24,322 nucleotides of DNA from an uncultured bacterium (GCA_937893485.1 CALBJL010000140.1:1-24322); one strand, 5' to 3'; counted from the first letter of the stretch, positions 7,016 through 15,779 are shown. Notes: generated from the letters alone by a model not told the origin. A program made the numbers and translations.

Positions 7016-7225
7016 ATGAAACAGATTAAGATTAAAGACGAATACATCAAGCTCGGACAGGCATTAAAGCTCGCAGGAATGGTGGGATCTGGCGTGGAAG
7101 CCAAAGTCATGATTCAGGACGGGAAGGTGCTCGTGAACGGAGAGGTAGAGCTTCAGAGAGGAAAAAAACTTCACAACGGGGATGTGATTTCTTTTCAGGG
7201 TGAAGAAGCTGAGATCATAGAATGA
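7016..7225 (+). CDS. yaaA: S4-domain RNA-binding protein YaaA/RlbA
   Basis: This is a 69-residue S4-like RNA-binding protein found between dnaN and recF in most Firmicutes; a role in ribosome assembly has been suggested for the family. The S4 fold is visible as YIKLGQALKLAGMVGSGVEAK, then MIQDGKVLVNGEVELQRGKK and LHNGDVISFQG. The ribosome binding site (AGGTG) is modest. Its last 4 nt overlap the recF start (ATGA), so translation of the two is coupled. Confidence 0.92.
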   Translation: MKQIKIKDEYIKLGQALKLAGMVGSGVEAKVMIQDGKVLVNGEVELQRGKKLHNGDVISFQGEEAEIIE

Positions 7226-8310
7226 TCATCAAGTCGATTGAATTAAAAAATTTTAGAAATTACGAACAGCTTCAGATCGATTTCGATGCTGGGACAAATA
7301 TTCTGTTCGGGGATAATGCGCAGGGAAAGACAAATATTTTAGAGTCTGCCTATGTCAGTGCCACGACTAAGTCGCACAAGGGCAGCCGTGATAAAGAAAT
7401 GATCCGTTTCGGTGAGGACGAGGCGCATATCCGCACGATTGTCTGTAAACGCGATCAGGATTATCAGATCGACCTGCATTTGAAGAAAAACCGTGCAAAG
7501 GGGATTGCTGTGAATCAGGTGCCGATCAAAAAGGCATCTGATCTGTTCGGAATCTTAAATATTATCCTGTTTTCTCCGGAGGATCTGAATATTATCAAGG
7601 ATGGTCCGACAGAGAGAAGAAGATTTCTTGATTTAGAGCTGTGTCAGTTGGATAAAATATATTTATCTGATCTGACTGCTTACAATAAAGTTTTAAAACA
7701 GCGGAATACACTGCTCAAAGACATGATTTACCGTCCGGATCTCAAAGATACGCTTTCTATCTGGGATGAGCAGCTCGTGGAATACGGCAAACGCATCATC
7801 CGCAGGCGGCAGGAGTTTATCGGGGAGTTGCACGAGGTTGTGCAGGATATCCACTCAAAGCTGTCCGGCAACCGTGAATTATTAACACTTCGCTACGAGC
7901 CGAGTGTGGAAAGCATGTTTTTTCAGGATGAGCTGTTCCGCGCAAGTGACCGTGACCGGAAGCTGTGCCAGACTTCGGTCGGGCCGCACCGTGATGATAT
8001 TTCTTTTTTACTCGGCGATATCGATATCCGCAAATTCGGATCTCAAGGTCAGCAGCGAACTGCAGCACTTTCTCTGAAATTATCGGAGATCGAGCTGGTC
8101 AAGCGATCAATCAAGGATATGCCTGTGTTACTGCTGGACGATGTACTCTCGGAACTTGATTCCAATCGTCAGAATTATTTATTGAATAGTATACACGATA
8201 TCCAGACAATTATTACATGTACCGGTCTGGATGAATTTGTAAAAAATAAATTCCGGATTCACAGGATCTTTCAGGTGACAGACGGAAAAGTTGCTTTGTT
8301 AGAAGAATAG
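7222..8310 (+). CDS. recF: DNA replication/repair protein RecF
   Basis: RecF is an SMC-like ATPase that, with RecO and RecR, loads RecA at gaps in single-stranded DNA. The 362-residue protein has the N-terminal motif IIKSIELKNFRNY, Walker A GDNAQGKT (30-37), the ABC-type signature FGSQGQQRTAALSLKL (272-287) and Walker B PVLLLDDVLSELD (301-313), all in the expected order. VGPHRDD (253-259) is another family hallmark. The start overlaps yaaA by 4 nt, and gyrB follows after 46 nt. Confidence 0.98.
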   Translation: MIIKSIELKNFRNYEQLQIDFDAGTNILFGDNAQGKTNILESAYVSATTKSHKGSRDKEMIRFGEDEAHIRTIVCKRDQDYQIDLHLKKNRAKGIAVNQVPIKKASDLFGILNIILFSPEDLNIIKDGPTERRRFLDLELCQLDKIYLSDLTAYNKVLKQRNTLLKDMIYRPDLKDTLSIWDEQLVEYGKRIIRRRQEFIGELHEVVQDIHSKLSGNRELLTLRYEPSVESMFFQDELFRASDRDRKLCQTSVGPHRDDISFLLGDIDIRKFGSQGQQRTAALSLKLSEIELVKRSIKDMPVLLLDDVLSELDSNRQNYLLNSIHDIQTIITCTGLDEFVKNKFRIHRIFQVTDGKVALLEE

Positions 8311-8356
8311 CGTGTTTATTCAGATACAAGTTTAGATGCAAAATGGAGGTTTTTAT

Positions 8357-10279
8357 ATGGCCAATCAGGAATATGGTGCAGATCAGATTCAGATTTTAGA
8401 GGGATTGGAGGCAGTCAGAAAGCGCCCCGGTATGTATATCGGCAGCACTTCCTCTCGTGGTCTTCATCATCTTGTCTATGAGATCGTGGATAATTCTGTC
8501 GATGAGGCTCTTGCCGGTTATTGCAAAAATATCGAAGTTGTGATCAATCCCGGAAATACGATTACAGTCACTGATGACGGGCGTGGTATTCCGACCGGAA
8601 TCAATCACAAGTCCGGCAAACCGGCAGTCGAGGTCGTATTTACCGTCCTGCATGCCGGAGGAAAGTTTGGCGGTGGAGGATATAAGGTATCCGGCGGACT
8701 TCACGGTGTGGGCGCATCTGTCGTAAATGCGCTTTCTAATTGGCTGGAGGTAGAGATTTTCCGTGATGGAAAGATCTATAAGCAGCGTTATGAGCGCGGA
8801 AAAGTCATGTATCCGTTGGAGATTTCCGGTGTCTGTGAGCCGGAAAAGACTGGAACAAAGGTCACATTCCAGCCTGACGATACAATTTTTGAGGAGACCG
8901 AATACGATTTCGATACGTTAAAGCAGCGTCTGCGTGAGACCGCATTTTTGACAAAGGGACTCCATATCACACTGCGCGATGAGCGCAACAGTGAGGAGCT
9001 GATTGAGCGCGATTTCCATTATGCGGGTGGTATCAAGGAGTTTGTTACCTATCTGAACAAGAGCAAGGAAGCGCTGTATCCCGATGTTATTTACTGTGAG
9101 GGAAAACGCGATAAAGTATATGTGGAAGTAGCTTTCCAGCACAATGACGGTTATAACGACGGTACTTACAGCTTTGTAAATAATATTATTACGCCCGAGG
9201 GCGGCACGCATCTTGCAGGTTTCCGGAATGCTATTACCAAGACATTTAATAACTATGCAAGACAGAATAAGATCCTCAAGGACAATGATCCCGCACTTTC
9301 CGGAGACGATATCCGTGAGGGATTGACCGCGATCATCAGTATCAAGATTGAGGAGCCGCAGTTTGAGGGACAGACAAAGCAAAAACTTGGCAACAGCGAG
9401 GCCCGCGGCGCGGTAGACAGCGTTGTGAGTGAGCAGTTGACCTATTATTTAGAGCAGAATCCGACAGTCGCAAAAACCATCTGCGAAAAATCGCTGCTTG
9501 CGCAGCGGGCAAGGGAAGCAGCCCGCAAGGCACGTGACCTCACGAGACGTAAAACGGCTCTGGAAGGTATGTCACTGCCCGGAAAATTAGCCGATTGTTC
9601 GGATAAAGATCCGAAAAACTGTGAGATCTTCATCGTTGAGGGAGATTCCGCAGGTGGCTCGGCAAAGACTGCGCGCAGCCGTGCGACACAGGCGATTCTT
9701 CCGCTGCGCGGAAAGATTTTAAATGTAGAGAAGGCGAGACTTGACCGTATTTACGAAAATGCAGAAATTAAGGCGATGATCACTGCATTCGGTACAGGTA
9801 TCCATGATGATTTTGATATTTCAAAGCTCCGCTATGACAAAATTATCATTATGACGGATGCCGATGTGGACGGTGCCCATATTGCGACACTGATGCTGAC
9901 GTTTTTATATCGTTTTATGCCGGAGCTGATTAAGCAGGGACATGTATATCTTGCGACACCTCCGCTTTACAAGGTAGAGAAAAATAAAAACATCTGGTAT
10001 GCATATTCCGATGAGGAATTAAACAGTATTCTTGTGGAAGTCGGTCGTGACGGAAATAACAAGATCCAGCGATACAAAGGACTTGGTGAGATGGATGCCG
10101 ACCAGCTTTGGGAAACTACTATGGATCCCGAAAAGCGTATTTTGAAACGCGTGATCTACAACGAGGAAGCTGCATCGGAGATTGATCTGACCTTTGATAC
10201 ATTGATGGGTGACAAAGTAGAGCCACGCCGTGAATTTATCGAATTGAATGCAAAATATGTACAGAATTTAGATATTTAG
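8357..10279 (+). CDS. gyrB: DNA gyrase subunit B
   Basis: GyrB is the ATPase subunit of gyrase, which introduces negative supercoils. I chose the ATG at 8357 (640 residues) over the in-frame ATG at 8336 because GGAGG (8345-8349) lies 7 nt before it. The GHKL ATPase domain is at the N-terminus, with YEIVDNSVDEALAGYC (41-56), DDGRGIP (73-79) and GGLHGVGASVVNALS (113-127). The TOPRIM domain has the metal-binding EGDSAGGSA (428-436) and DADVDGAHI (501-509). Next come RYKGLGEMD and a short C-terminal tail. The length is that of a GyrB, and the adjacent gyrA supports gyrase rather than topoisomerase IV. Confidence 0.98.
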   Translation: MANQEYGADQIQILEGLEAVRKRPGMYIGSTSSRGLHHLVYEIVDNSVDEALAGYCKNIEVVINPGNTITVTDDGRGIPTGINHKSGKPAVEVVFTVLHAGGKFGGGGYKVSGGLHGVGASVVNALSNWLEVEIFRDGKIYKQRYERGKVMYPLEISGVCEPEKTGTKVTFQPDDTIFEETEYDFDTLKQRLRETAFLTKGLHITLRDERNSEELIERDFHYAGGIKEFVTYLNKSKEALYPDVIYCEGKRDKVYVEVAFQHNDGYNDGTYSFVNNIITPEGGTHLAGFRNAITKTFNNYARQNKILKDNDPALSGDDIREGLTAIISIKIEEPQFEGQTKQKLGNSEARGAVDSVVSEQLTYYLEQNPTVAKTICEKSLLAQRAREAARKARDLTRRKTALEGMSLPGKLADCSDKDPKNCEIFIVEGDSAGGSAKTARSRATQAILPLRGKILNVEKARLDRIYENAEIKAMITAFGTGIHDDFDISKLRYDKIIIMTDADVDGAHIATLMLTFLYRFMPELIKQGHVYLATPPLYKVEKNKNIWYAYSDEELNSILVEVGRDGNNKIQRYKGLGEMDADQLWETTMDPEKRILKRVIYNEEAASEIDLTFDTLMGDKVEPRREFIELNAKYVQNLDI

Positions 10280-10292
10280 TCAGGAGGAAAGG

Positions 10293-12821
10293 ATGGAAGA
10301 TAATATTTTTGATCAGATCCATGACGTCGATCTGAAAAAAACTATGGAGACTTCTTACATTGATTATGCGATGAGCGTCATTGCGTCTCGTGCACTTCCT
10401 GATGTGAGAGATGGTTTAAAACCGGTTCAGCGCCGCGTCCTCTATTCAATGATCGAGCTGAACAATGGACCTGACAAGCCGCACCGTAAATGTGCGCGTA
10501 TTGTCGGTGATACAATGGGTAAATATCACCCGCATGGTGACAGCTCAATTTACGGAGCACTTGTCAACATGGCACAGGAATGGTCAACCCGTTATCCACT
10601 GGTAGACGGACATGGTAACTTTGGATCTGTGGATGGCGATGGTGCCGCTGCGATGCGATATACCGAGGCGCGTCTGTCGAAAATCTCTATGGAGATGCTG
10701 GCAGACATCAATAAAAATACAGTTGATTTCAAACCGAACTTTGATGAGACGGAAAAAGAGCCGGTTGTGCTCCCTTCCCGTTATCCGAATCTGCTCGTCA
10801 ACGGTACAACAGGTATTGCGGTCGGTATGGCGACTAATATCCCGCCGCATAATCTGCGTGAGACGATCGGAGCGGTTGTCCGTATCATCGATAATCAGAT
10901 CGAGGATAAAAATACCGAGATCGAAGAACTGCTGTCGATTATGAAGGGACCTGATTTCCCGACCGGTGGCATGATTCTCGGCACTTCCGGTATCGAGGAA
11001 TCTTACCGTACCGGCCGCGGAAAGATCCGTGTGCGTGCGATCACGGATATTGAGCCGATGAACAACGGTAAAAACAGGATCGTTGTCACCGAGCTGCCTT
11101 ATATGGTCAACAAGGCGCGGCTGATCGAAAAGATCGCGGAATTAGTAAAGGATAAGCGCATCGACGGAATCACCGAGCTGCGTGATGAGTCCAACCGTCA
11201 GGGTATGCGTATCTGTATTGAGTTGCGCAAGGATGTCAACCCGAATATTGTATTAAACCAGTTATTCAAGCACACACAGATGCAGGATACATTCGGTGTG
11301 ATTATGCTGGCTCTGGTCGATAATCAGCCGAAAGTGCTCAATCTGTTTGAGGTGCTGAATTACTATCTGGTTCATCAGGAGGATGTTGTCACCAGACGAA
11401 CCAAATTTGATCTGAATAAGGCAGAAGAACGTGCACATATTTTGCAGGGTCTTCTGGTTGCCCTCGATCATATCGACGAGGTGATCAGTATTATCCGCAG
11501 CAGTCAGACGACTCCGGAGGCAAAGACCCGCCTGATCGAGCGCTTTGCATTTTCAGAGGCACAGGCACAGGCGATCGTCGATATGCGTCTGCGTACATTG
11601 ACAGGTCTGGAGCGTGAAAAGCTGCAGGCAGAATATGATGCGCTGATGAAGCAGATTGAGGAGCTCAAGGCGATTCTTGCAGATCCGAAAAAGCTGCTCG
11701 GTGTCATTAAGTCAGAATTATTGGAGATCTCCGATAAATACGGTGATGAGCGCAGAACTTCGATCGGATATGATGAATTTGACATTTCGATGGAGGATAT
11801 GATCCCTGTCACCAATACTGTCATTACTATGACGAAGCTCGGCTACATTAAGCGCATGAGTGTGGATAACTTTAAGGCACAGAACCGTGGCGGCAAAGGT
11901 ATCAAGGGCATGGAGACGATCGATGATGATTATATTGAGGAGCTTTTAATGACAACTTCTCACAATTATCTCATGTTCTTCACCAATTTCGGACGGGTCT
12001 ACCGTATGAAAGCATACGAGATTCCCGAAGCGGGACGTACCGCGAGAGGAACTGCAATTATTAACCTCTTGCAGCTGCTTCCGGAGGAAAAAATTACAGC
12101 AGTCATTCCTATTAAGGAATACAATGACCATGAATATCTGTTTATGGCTACCAGAAAAGGTATTGTCAAGAAAACATCGATCACGGAATATGCAAATATC
12201 CGTAAAAACGGTCTGACTGCGATCAATCTGCGTGAGGATGATGAGCTGATTGAGGTAAAGAAAACAGACGACAGCAAGGATATTTTCCTCGTTACGAAAT
12301 ACGGTCAATGTATCCGTTTCCACGAGACGGATGTGAGAAAGACCGGTCGTGCATCGATGGGTGTGATCGGCATGAATCTCGCCGACGGCGATGAAGTTGT
12401 CGGTATGCAGCTCAATACACAGGGAGATTCTCTGATGATTGTTTCCGAGAAAGGTCTCGGAAAATGTACAATGATGGATGAATTTACCGCACAGAACCGT
12501 GGCGGAAAGGGTATCAAGTGCTACAAGATCACCGAAAAGACCGGAAATATCGTCGGTGTCAAGGCGGTCAACAGAGACGATGAAATGATGCTGATCACGA
12601 CAGCGGGCATTATTATCCGGATCCGTGTCAGTGATACTGCGCTGCTCGGACGTATTACCTCCGGCGTGAAGCTCATGAACCTCAAGGATGATGTTGTGAT
12701 CGCAAGTATCGCGAAAGTGCGTGAGGATAAATCGTTGATTCAGAGTGAAGAAGATCATGAAGAAAATACGGAAAGATCAGAATCCGAAACAGAGGAAAAC
12801 GACGAGAAAGCAGAGTCATAA
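10293..12821 (+). CDS. gyrA: DNA gyrase subunit A
   Basis: GyrA cuts and rejoins DNA and wraps it for supercoiling. The 842 residues include the winged-helix breakage domain with catalytic Tyr123 in AAMRYTEARL, the tower and coiled coil, and a C-terminal beta-pinwheel. The GyrA box appears as QNRGGKG in FKAQNRGGKGIKGM, and a near copy lies in a later blade (FTAQNRGGKGIKCYK). The quinolone-determining segment reads HPHGDSSIYGALVNMAQ: Ser84 corresponds to E. coli Ser83, and Gly88 to Asp87. The last roughly 25 residues are strongly acidic, as in some other gyrases. AGGAGG lies just upstream, 13 nt after gyrB, and an intrinsic terminator follows. Confidence 0.98.
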   Translation: MEDNIFDQIHDVDLKKTMETSYIDYAMSVIASRALPDVRDGLKPVQRRVLYSMIELNNGPDKPHRKCARIVGDTMGKYHPHGDSSIYGALVNMAQEWSTRYPLVDGHGNFGSVDGDGAAAMRYTEARLSKISMEMLADINKNTVDFKPNFDETEKEPVVLPSRYPNLLVNGTTGIAVGMATNIPPHNLRETIGAVVRIIDNQIEDKNTEIEELLSIMKGPDFPTGGMILGTSGIEESYRTGRGKIRVRAITDIEPMNNGKNRIVVTELPYMVNKARLIEKIAELVKDKRIDGITELRDESNRQGMRICIELRKDVNPNIVLNQLFKHTQMQDTFGVIMLALVDNQPKVLNLFEVLNYYLVHQEDVVTRRTKFDLNKAEERAHILQGLLVALDHIDEVISIIRSSQTTPEAKTRLIERFAFSEAQAQAIVDMRLRTLTGLEREKLQAEYDALMKQIEELKAILADPKKLLGVIKSELLEISDKYGDERRTSIGYDEFDISMEDMIPVTNTVITMTKLGYIKRMSVDNFKAQNRGGKGIKGMETIDDDYIEELLMTTSHNYLMFFTNFGRVYRMKAYEIPEAGRTARGTAIINLLQLLPEEKITAVIPIKEYNDHEYLFMATRKGIVKKTSITEYANIRKNGLTAINLREDDELIEVKKTDDSKDIFLVTKYGQCIRFHETDVRKTGRASMGVIGMNLADGDEVVGMQLNTQGDSLMIVSEKGLGKCTMMDEFTAQNRGGKGIKCYKITEKTGNIVGVKAVNRDDEMMLITTAGIIIRIRVSDTALLGRITSGVKLMNLKDDVVIASIAKVREDKSLIQSEEDHEENTERSESETEENDEKAES

Positions 12822-12844
12822 ATCTTTGAAGTAGAATAAAAAGC

Positions 12845-12882
12845 AAAAACGAGAGTACCTTTCAGTTGGTATTCTCGTTTTT
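12845..12882 (+). terminator. Intrinsic terminator after gyrA
   Basis: A 15-bp stem (12845-12859 with 12868-12882, one G-T pair) with an 8-nt loop starts 23 nt past the gyrA stop. The arms begin with AAAAA and end with TTTTT, so the T-run is part of the stem and the element may work in both directions. It separates the replication block from the fumarase genes. Confidence 0.85.
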
Positions 12883-12941
12883 CATGCAAAAGATACTTGT
12901 GAAACTATGACCTGATTTCATGTAAAAATAAAGGAGACCAT

Positions 12942-13784
12942 ATGAGAACAATACATACAGACGAGATTATAAAAACAATCCGCCGGATGTGCATAGATGC
13001 GAACCTGCATCTGTCAGATGATGTAAAAACTGCGATCTGCCAGGCGGCGGACACCGAACAGTCACCGATCGGCAAAAAAATACTCGGACAACTGGAAGAA
13101 AATATGGATATTGCCATAAACGAGGACATTCCGATCTGTCAGGATACGGGAATGGCAGTCGTTTTTTTGAAAATCGGACAGGATCTGCATATCGAGGGTA
13201 TGAATCTGGAAGATGCAGTTAATGAGGGCATTCGTCAGGGATATGTGGACGGATACCTTAGAAAATCCGTTGTGCGCGACCCGCTGCAGCGGGAAAATAC
13301 AAAAGACAACACACCGGGAATCATCCACTATACGATTGTTCCGGGAGAACAGCTCACGATTACAGTTGCTCCGAAAGGCTTTGGCAGCGAAAACATGAGC
13401 CGCGTCTTTATGTTAAAACCTGCCGATGGCATCGAAGGTGTCAAAGATGCGATTTTAGGAGCAGTCAGAGATGCAGGGCCGAATGCATGTCCTCCGATGG
13501 TCGTAGGAGTCGGTATCGGTGGAGACTTTGAGAAATGCGCAATCATGGCAAAACAGGCGTTGACGCGGAATGTCAATGAACGCTCCGAGATTCCTTATGT
13601 CAAAGAATTGGAAGAAGAAATGCTGGAAAAAATCAATCAGCTCGGTATCGGACCCGGCGGGCTTGGCGGTACAACGACAGCACTCGCCGTCAATATCAAC
13701 ACCTATCCGACACATATTGCCGGACTTCCGGTTGCAGTCAACATCTGCTGTCATGTCGACCGACATGTGACAGTAGTCTTATAG
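12942..13784 (+). CDS. fumA: Class I fumarate hydratase, alpha chain (Fe-S hydro-lyase)
   Basis: Class I two-chain hydro-lyases interconvert fumarate and malate using an oxygen-sensitive [4Fe-4S] cluster; close relatives act on L-tartrate or mesaconate. The 280-residue protein matches the alpha chain (TtdA/FumA N-terminal domain). Probable cluster ligands are Cys66 in ICQDTGMAV, Cys183 in GPNACPPMVVGVGIGG and Cys269 or Cys270 in VNICCHVDRH. GIGPGGLGGTTTALAV (235-250) is a further signature. AAAGGAGA lies before the ATG. The beta chain follows after 18 nt. Substrate cannot be settled from sequence alone; fumarase is the most common role in anaerobic Firmicutes. Confidence 0.92.
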   Translation: MRTIHTDEIIKTIRRMCIDANLHLSDDVKTAICQAADTEQSPIGKKILGQLEENMDIAINEDIPICQDTGMAVVFLKIGQDLHIEGMNLEDAVNEGIRQGYVDGYLRKSVVRDPLQRENTKDNTPGIIHYTIVPGEQLTITVAPKGFGSENMSRVFMLKPADGIEGVKDAILGAVRDAGPNACPPMVVGVGIGGDFEKCAIMAKQALTRNVNERSEIPYVKELEEEMLEKINQLGIGPGGLGGTTTALAVNINTYPTHIAGLPVAVNICCHVDRHVTVVL

Positions 13785-13802
13785 AACAGGGAGATAATTG
13801 TT

Positions 13803-14354
13803 ATGGATAAATATATTACAACTCCGATCACAGAAAACGTAACAAAGGATCTGCATGCCGGTGATTCGGTATTTATTAGCGGGACGATTTATGTCGCACG
13901 GGATGCCGCACACAAGCGCATGATCGAGGCACTTGACCGCGGAGAAGAATTACCGATCGATATCAAGGATGCGACCATTTACTATATGGGGCCTTCCCCC
14001 GCACGTGAAGGTCAGGTGATCGGTTCCGCAGGTCCGACCACCGCAAGCCGCATGGATAAATATGCTCCGAGACTCATGGATCTCGGTGGAAAAGCGATGA
14101 TCGCGAAAGGAAAACGGTCTCCGCAGGTCATTGATGCGATCGTCCGTAATCATGGTGTCTATTTTGCCGCGATCGGCGGCGCCGGAGCACTCATTTCAAA
14201 ATGCATCAAAAAATCAGAGGTGATCTGCTATGAGGATCTCGGCGCAGAGGCGATCCGCAGGCTTGAGGTAGAAAATCTTCCGGCAATCGTTGTCATCGAC
14301 AGTGAAGGAAACAATCTGTATGAGACTGCAATACTGGAATATAAAAAAATATAA
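13803..14354 (+). CDS. fumB: Class I fumarate hydratase, beta chain
   Basis: This 183-residue protein is the partner of the alpha chain and supplies substrate-binding residues. Family signatures are GDSVFISGTIYVARDAAHKR (20-39), YMGPSPA (61-67), GPTTASRMD (77-85), AKGKRS (101-106) and FAAIGGAGAL (121-130). GGGAG lies upstream of the ATG. The two chains together equal the single-chain class I fumarases. Its stop codon is only 2 nt from the stop of the convergent regulator gene, leaving no space for a terminator of its own. The gene symbol follows common usage for two-chain enzymes; tartrate dehydratase beta (ttdB) is the alternative. Confidence 0.9.
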   Translation: MDKYITTPITENVTKDLHAGDSVFISGTIYVARDAAHKRMIEALDRGEELPIDIKDATIYYMGPSPAREGQVIGSAGPTTASRMDKYAPRLMDLGGKAMIAKGKRSPQVIDAIVRNHGVYFAAIGGAGALISKCIKKSEVICYEDLGAEAIRRLEVENLPAIVVIDSEGNNLYETAILEYKKI

Positions 14355-14356
14355 GC

Positions 14357-15520
14357 TTATAACATATCTAAAAGCATAAAGCCAATGGATAGCTGAAGGC
14401 GGCTGTCTAAGGATGACAGATCCATATCAAGCAGACCTTCCACACGGGAAAGCTTGTAGTTGATCGTGTTTCTGTGAACATACAGCTCATCTGCAGTCTC
14501 TTTCACGCTTCCATTGTGCTTGAGATAAGTGCGCAGCACAGTTGCCAGATCGGATTGGTTTTTCTCGTCATAAAGAATCAGAGGTTCAACTGTGTGTTCA
14601 TAGTATTCAGTTATGATTTCTTGATCTTCGATTCCCATTAAAAGCTTATAGATTCCCATATCTGAATAAAAGATCAGATTTTGGTCAATTTTCGCTTTTT
14701 CCTGCAATTTTTGAATGGATTTCGCCTGATAATAGCTTTTATACAGGCACCGGATGCTTTTTGTTAAACGTCCGCAGCCCATAGAAAAATGCTCATCTTT
14801 AATGAGTGAATGTCTGATATGGGAACGGATATCATTGACAATCTCACGCATTTCATTCTCTGTTTTGTTTGCTGCGATCACCAATATTTCCTGTTCATGT
14901 AAAAAAACTGCACAATTCTGATAATGGTGATAGGTATATGCATCGACGCTTTCTGACAGAGCCTCTAAGCGTCTTAGAAAATCCGGATGGTTGTTTTCCA
15001 TCTGAATCACACAAACCGCATAATTCCAGTTTATCTGAAAGCCGTTCTGTGAAAGCGTCACAACATACAGCTCCTCCTGTTTCGGAAAGAAAATAGCATT
15101 TTTAAAGGCAGAGGAAGTTTGCAGGATGCGCTGGTCGTCCTTGGTAATTGTAAAACAAAAAATCCGCATGACCTCGGCAAGATGTATTTTCCACGGTATG
15201 ACAAATAAAGGGAAGGAATGTTCATCGCAGAAATCAATGACATCCTGCGGGATGTTTTCTATAAACGGACCTGTATTGACGATAATTCCGGCTGCGCCTT
15301 TATCATAAATGTATTCAGTTAATGTGAGCATACTGACACTGTTACTCAGACCAAGTCCTGTCGTAAAAGCGATTTCTCCACCCTGTAAAAAATCAGATGC
15401 TTCCATTGTCTCTACCATATGTATCCAACTGACCAGACGATTCATGCCATTCTTTCCGGCGATGAGCGTTACATCCATATGTGAAACCTTTTGTATCAGT
15501 CTTTGTAATTCAATAGCCAT
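14357..15520 (-). CDS. PucR-family transcriptional regulator
   Basis: PucR-type regulators control purine and related nitrogen catabolism; the family is defined by B. subtilis PucR. The 387-residue protein has an N-terminal PucR-like sensor domain (about 1-125, with VSWIHMVETMEASDFLQGGEIAFTTG), a middle CdaR/GGDEF-like region (about 150-290) and a C-terminal PucR helix-turn-helix (about 325-385, DLATVLRTYLKHNGSVKETADELYVHRNTINYKL in pieces). It is divergent from the aminotransferase gene, and palindromes in the shared gap are probable operators. By context it should control the pyrimidine or amine catabolic genes to its right. It is the only gene here transcribed against the expected direction of replication. 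Confidence 0.88.
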   Translation of the reverse strand: MAIELQRLIQKVSHMDVTLIAGKNGMNRLVSWIHMVETMEASDFLQGGEIAFTTGLGLSNSVSMLTLTEYIYDKGAAGIIVNTGPFIENIPQDVIDFCDEHSFPLFVIPWKIHLAEVMRIFCFTITKDDQRILQTSSAFKNAIFFPKQEELYVVTLSQNGFQINWNYAVCVIQMENNHPDFLRRLEALSESVDAYTYHHYQNCAVFLHEQEILVIAANKTENEMREIVNDIRSHIRHSLIKDEHFSMGCGRLTKSIRCLYKSYYQAKSIQKLQEKAKIDQNLIFYSDMGIYKLLMGIEDQEIITEYYEHTVEPLILYDEKNQSDLATVLRTYLKHNGSVKETADELYVHRNTINYKLSRVEGLLDMDLSSLDSRLQLSIGFMLLDML

Positions 15521-15568
15521 ATCATCACATCTTTTCTTTATTTTAGGGAATACATTTTTATAGAAAAA

Positions 15569-15601
15569 GGCAATGAAACCTGTCGGACAGGCGTCATTGC
15601 C
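15569..15601 (-). promoter_or_regulatory. 33-bp interrupted inverted repeat in the regulator's leader
   Basis: Outer arms GGCAATGA (15569-15576) and TCATTGCC (15594-15601) enclose inner arms CCTGTC (15579-15584) and GACAGG (15586-15591), separated by 2x2 mismatches and centred on G15585. It falls just after the predicted start of the regulator's transcript, and on the minus strand it is followed by TTTTTC. It could be an autoregulatory operator, a 5' hairpin or an early attenuator. Confidence 0.6.
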
Positions 15602-15615
15602 AAATGAATGTATTT

Positions 15616-15643
15616 ATTCTAGCATAATTTACAGAATTTTCAA
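15616..15643 (-). promoter_or_regulatory. Promoter of the PucR-type regulator
   Basis: On the minus strand, TTGAAA (15643-15638) and TAGAAT (15621-15616) are 16 bp apart, with a TG extended -10 (TGCTAGAAT). The predicted start near 15609 lies at the edge of the inverted repeat and gives a leader of about 90 nt. Confidence 0.65.
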
Positions 15644-15660
15644 CAAAAAAAGAAAAAAAG

Positions 15661-15703
15661 CAAGATATCTTGTGCTGCAGCACAAAGTAAATTGTACTAC
15701 AAT
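15661..15703. promoter_or_regulatory. Three stacked palindromes, probable operators
   Basis: CAAGATATCTTG (15661-15672) and TTGTGCTGCAGCACAA (15670-15685) are perfect palindromes sharing three bases. ATTGTA-C-TACAAT (15691-15703) follows. All lie between the divergent promoters, just upstream of the aminotransferase -35 box, which is an activator position. Binding by the neighbouring PucR-type protein is inferred. Confidence 0.7.
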
Positions 15704-15706
15704 CCA

Positions 15707-15734
15707 TTGTTTTCTCTTTTTGCCCGATTATAAT
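15707..15734 (+). promoter_or_regulatory. Promoter of the aminotransferase gene
   Basis: TTGTTT (15707-15712) and a perfect TATAAT (15729-15734) are 16 bp apart. The -35 box is poor, as expected for an activated promoter, and the palindromes end 4 bp upstream of it. Confidence 0.65.
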
Positions 15735-15779
15735 AGGTCATAACAAAAAAAGCAAGTCCGAAAAAGGAGGACAGAAAAT

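Noticed and set aside
8336..8356. Upstream in-frame ATG for gyrB
   Set aside because: GGAGG at 8345-8349 lies between this ATG and the one at 8357, so it serves the latter.
10554..10556. Acquired quinolone-resistance mutation
   Set aside because: The surrounding segment is Lachnospiraceae-like as remembered, so glycine is more likely ancestral than selected.
11946..12758. 270-codon minus-strand open frame opposite gyrA
   Set aside because: It lies entirely within the conserved gyrA coding region, has no ribosome binding site or recognisable domain, and is rich in His and Ile in the way expected of antisense shadow frames.
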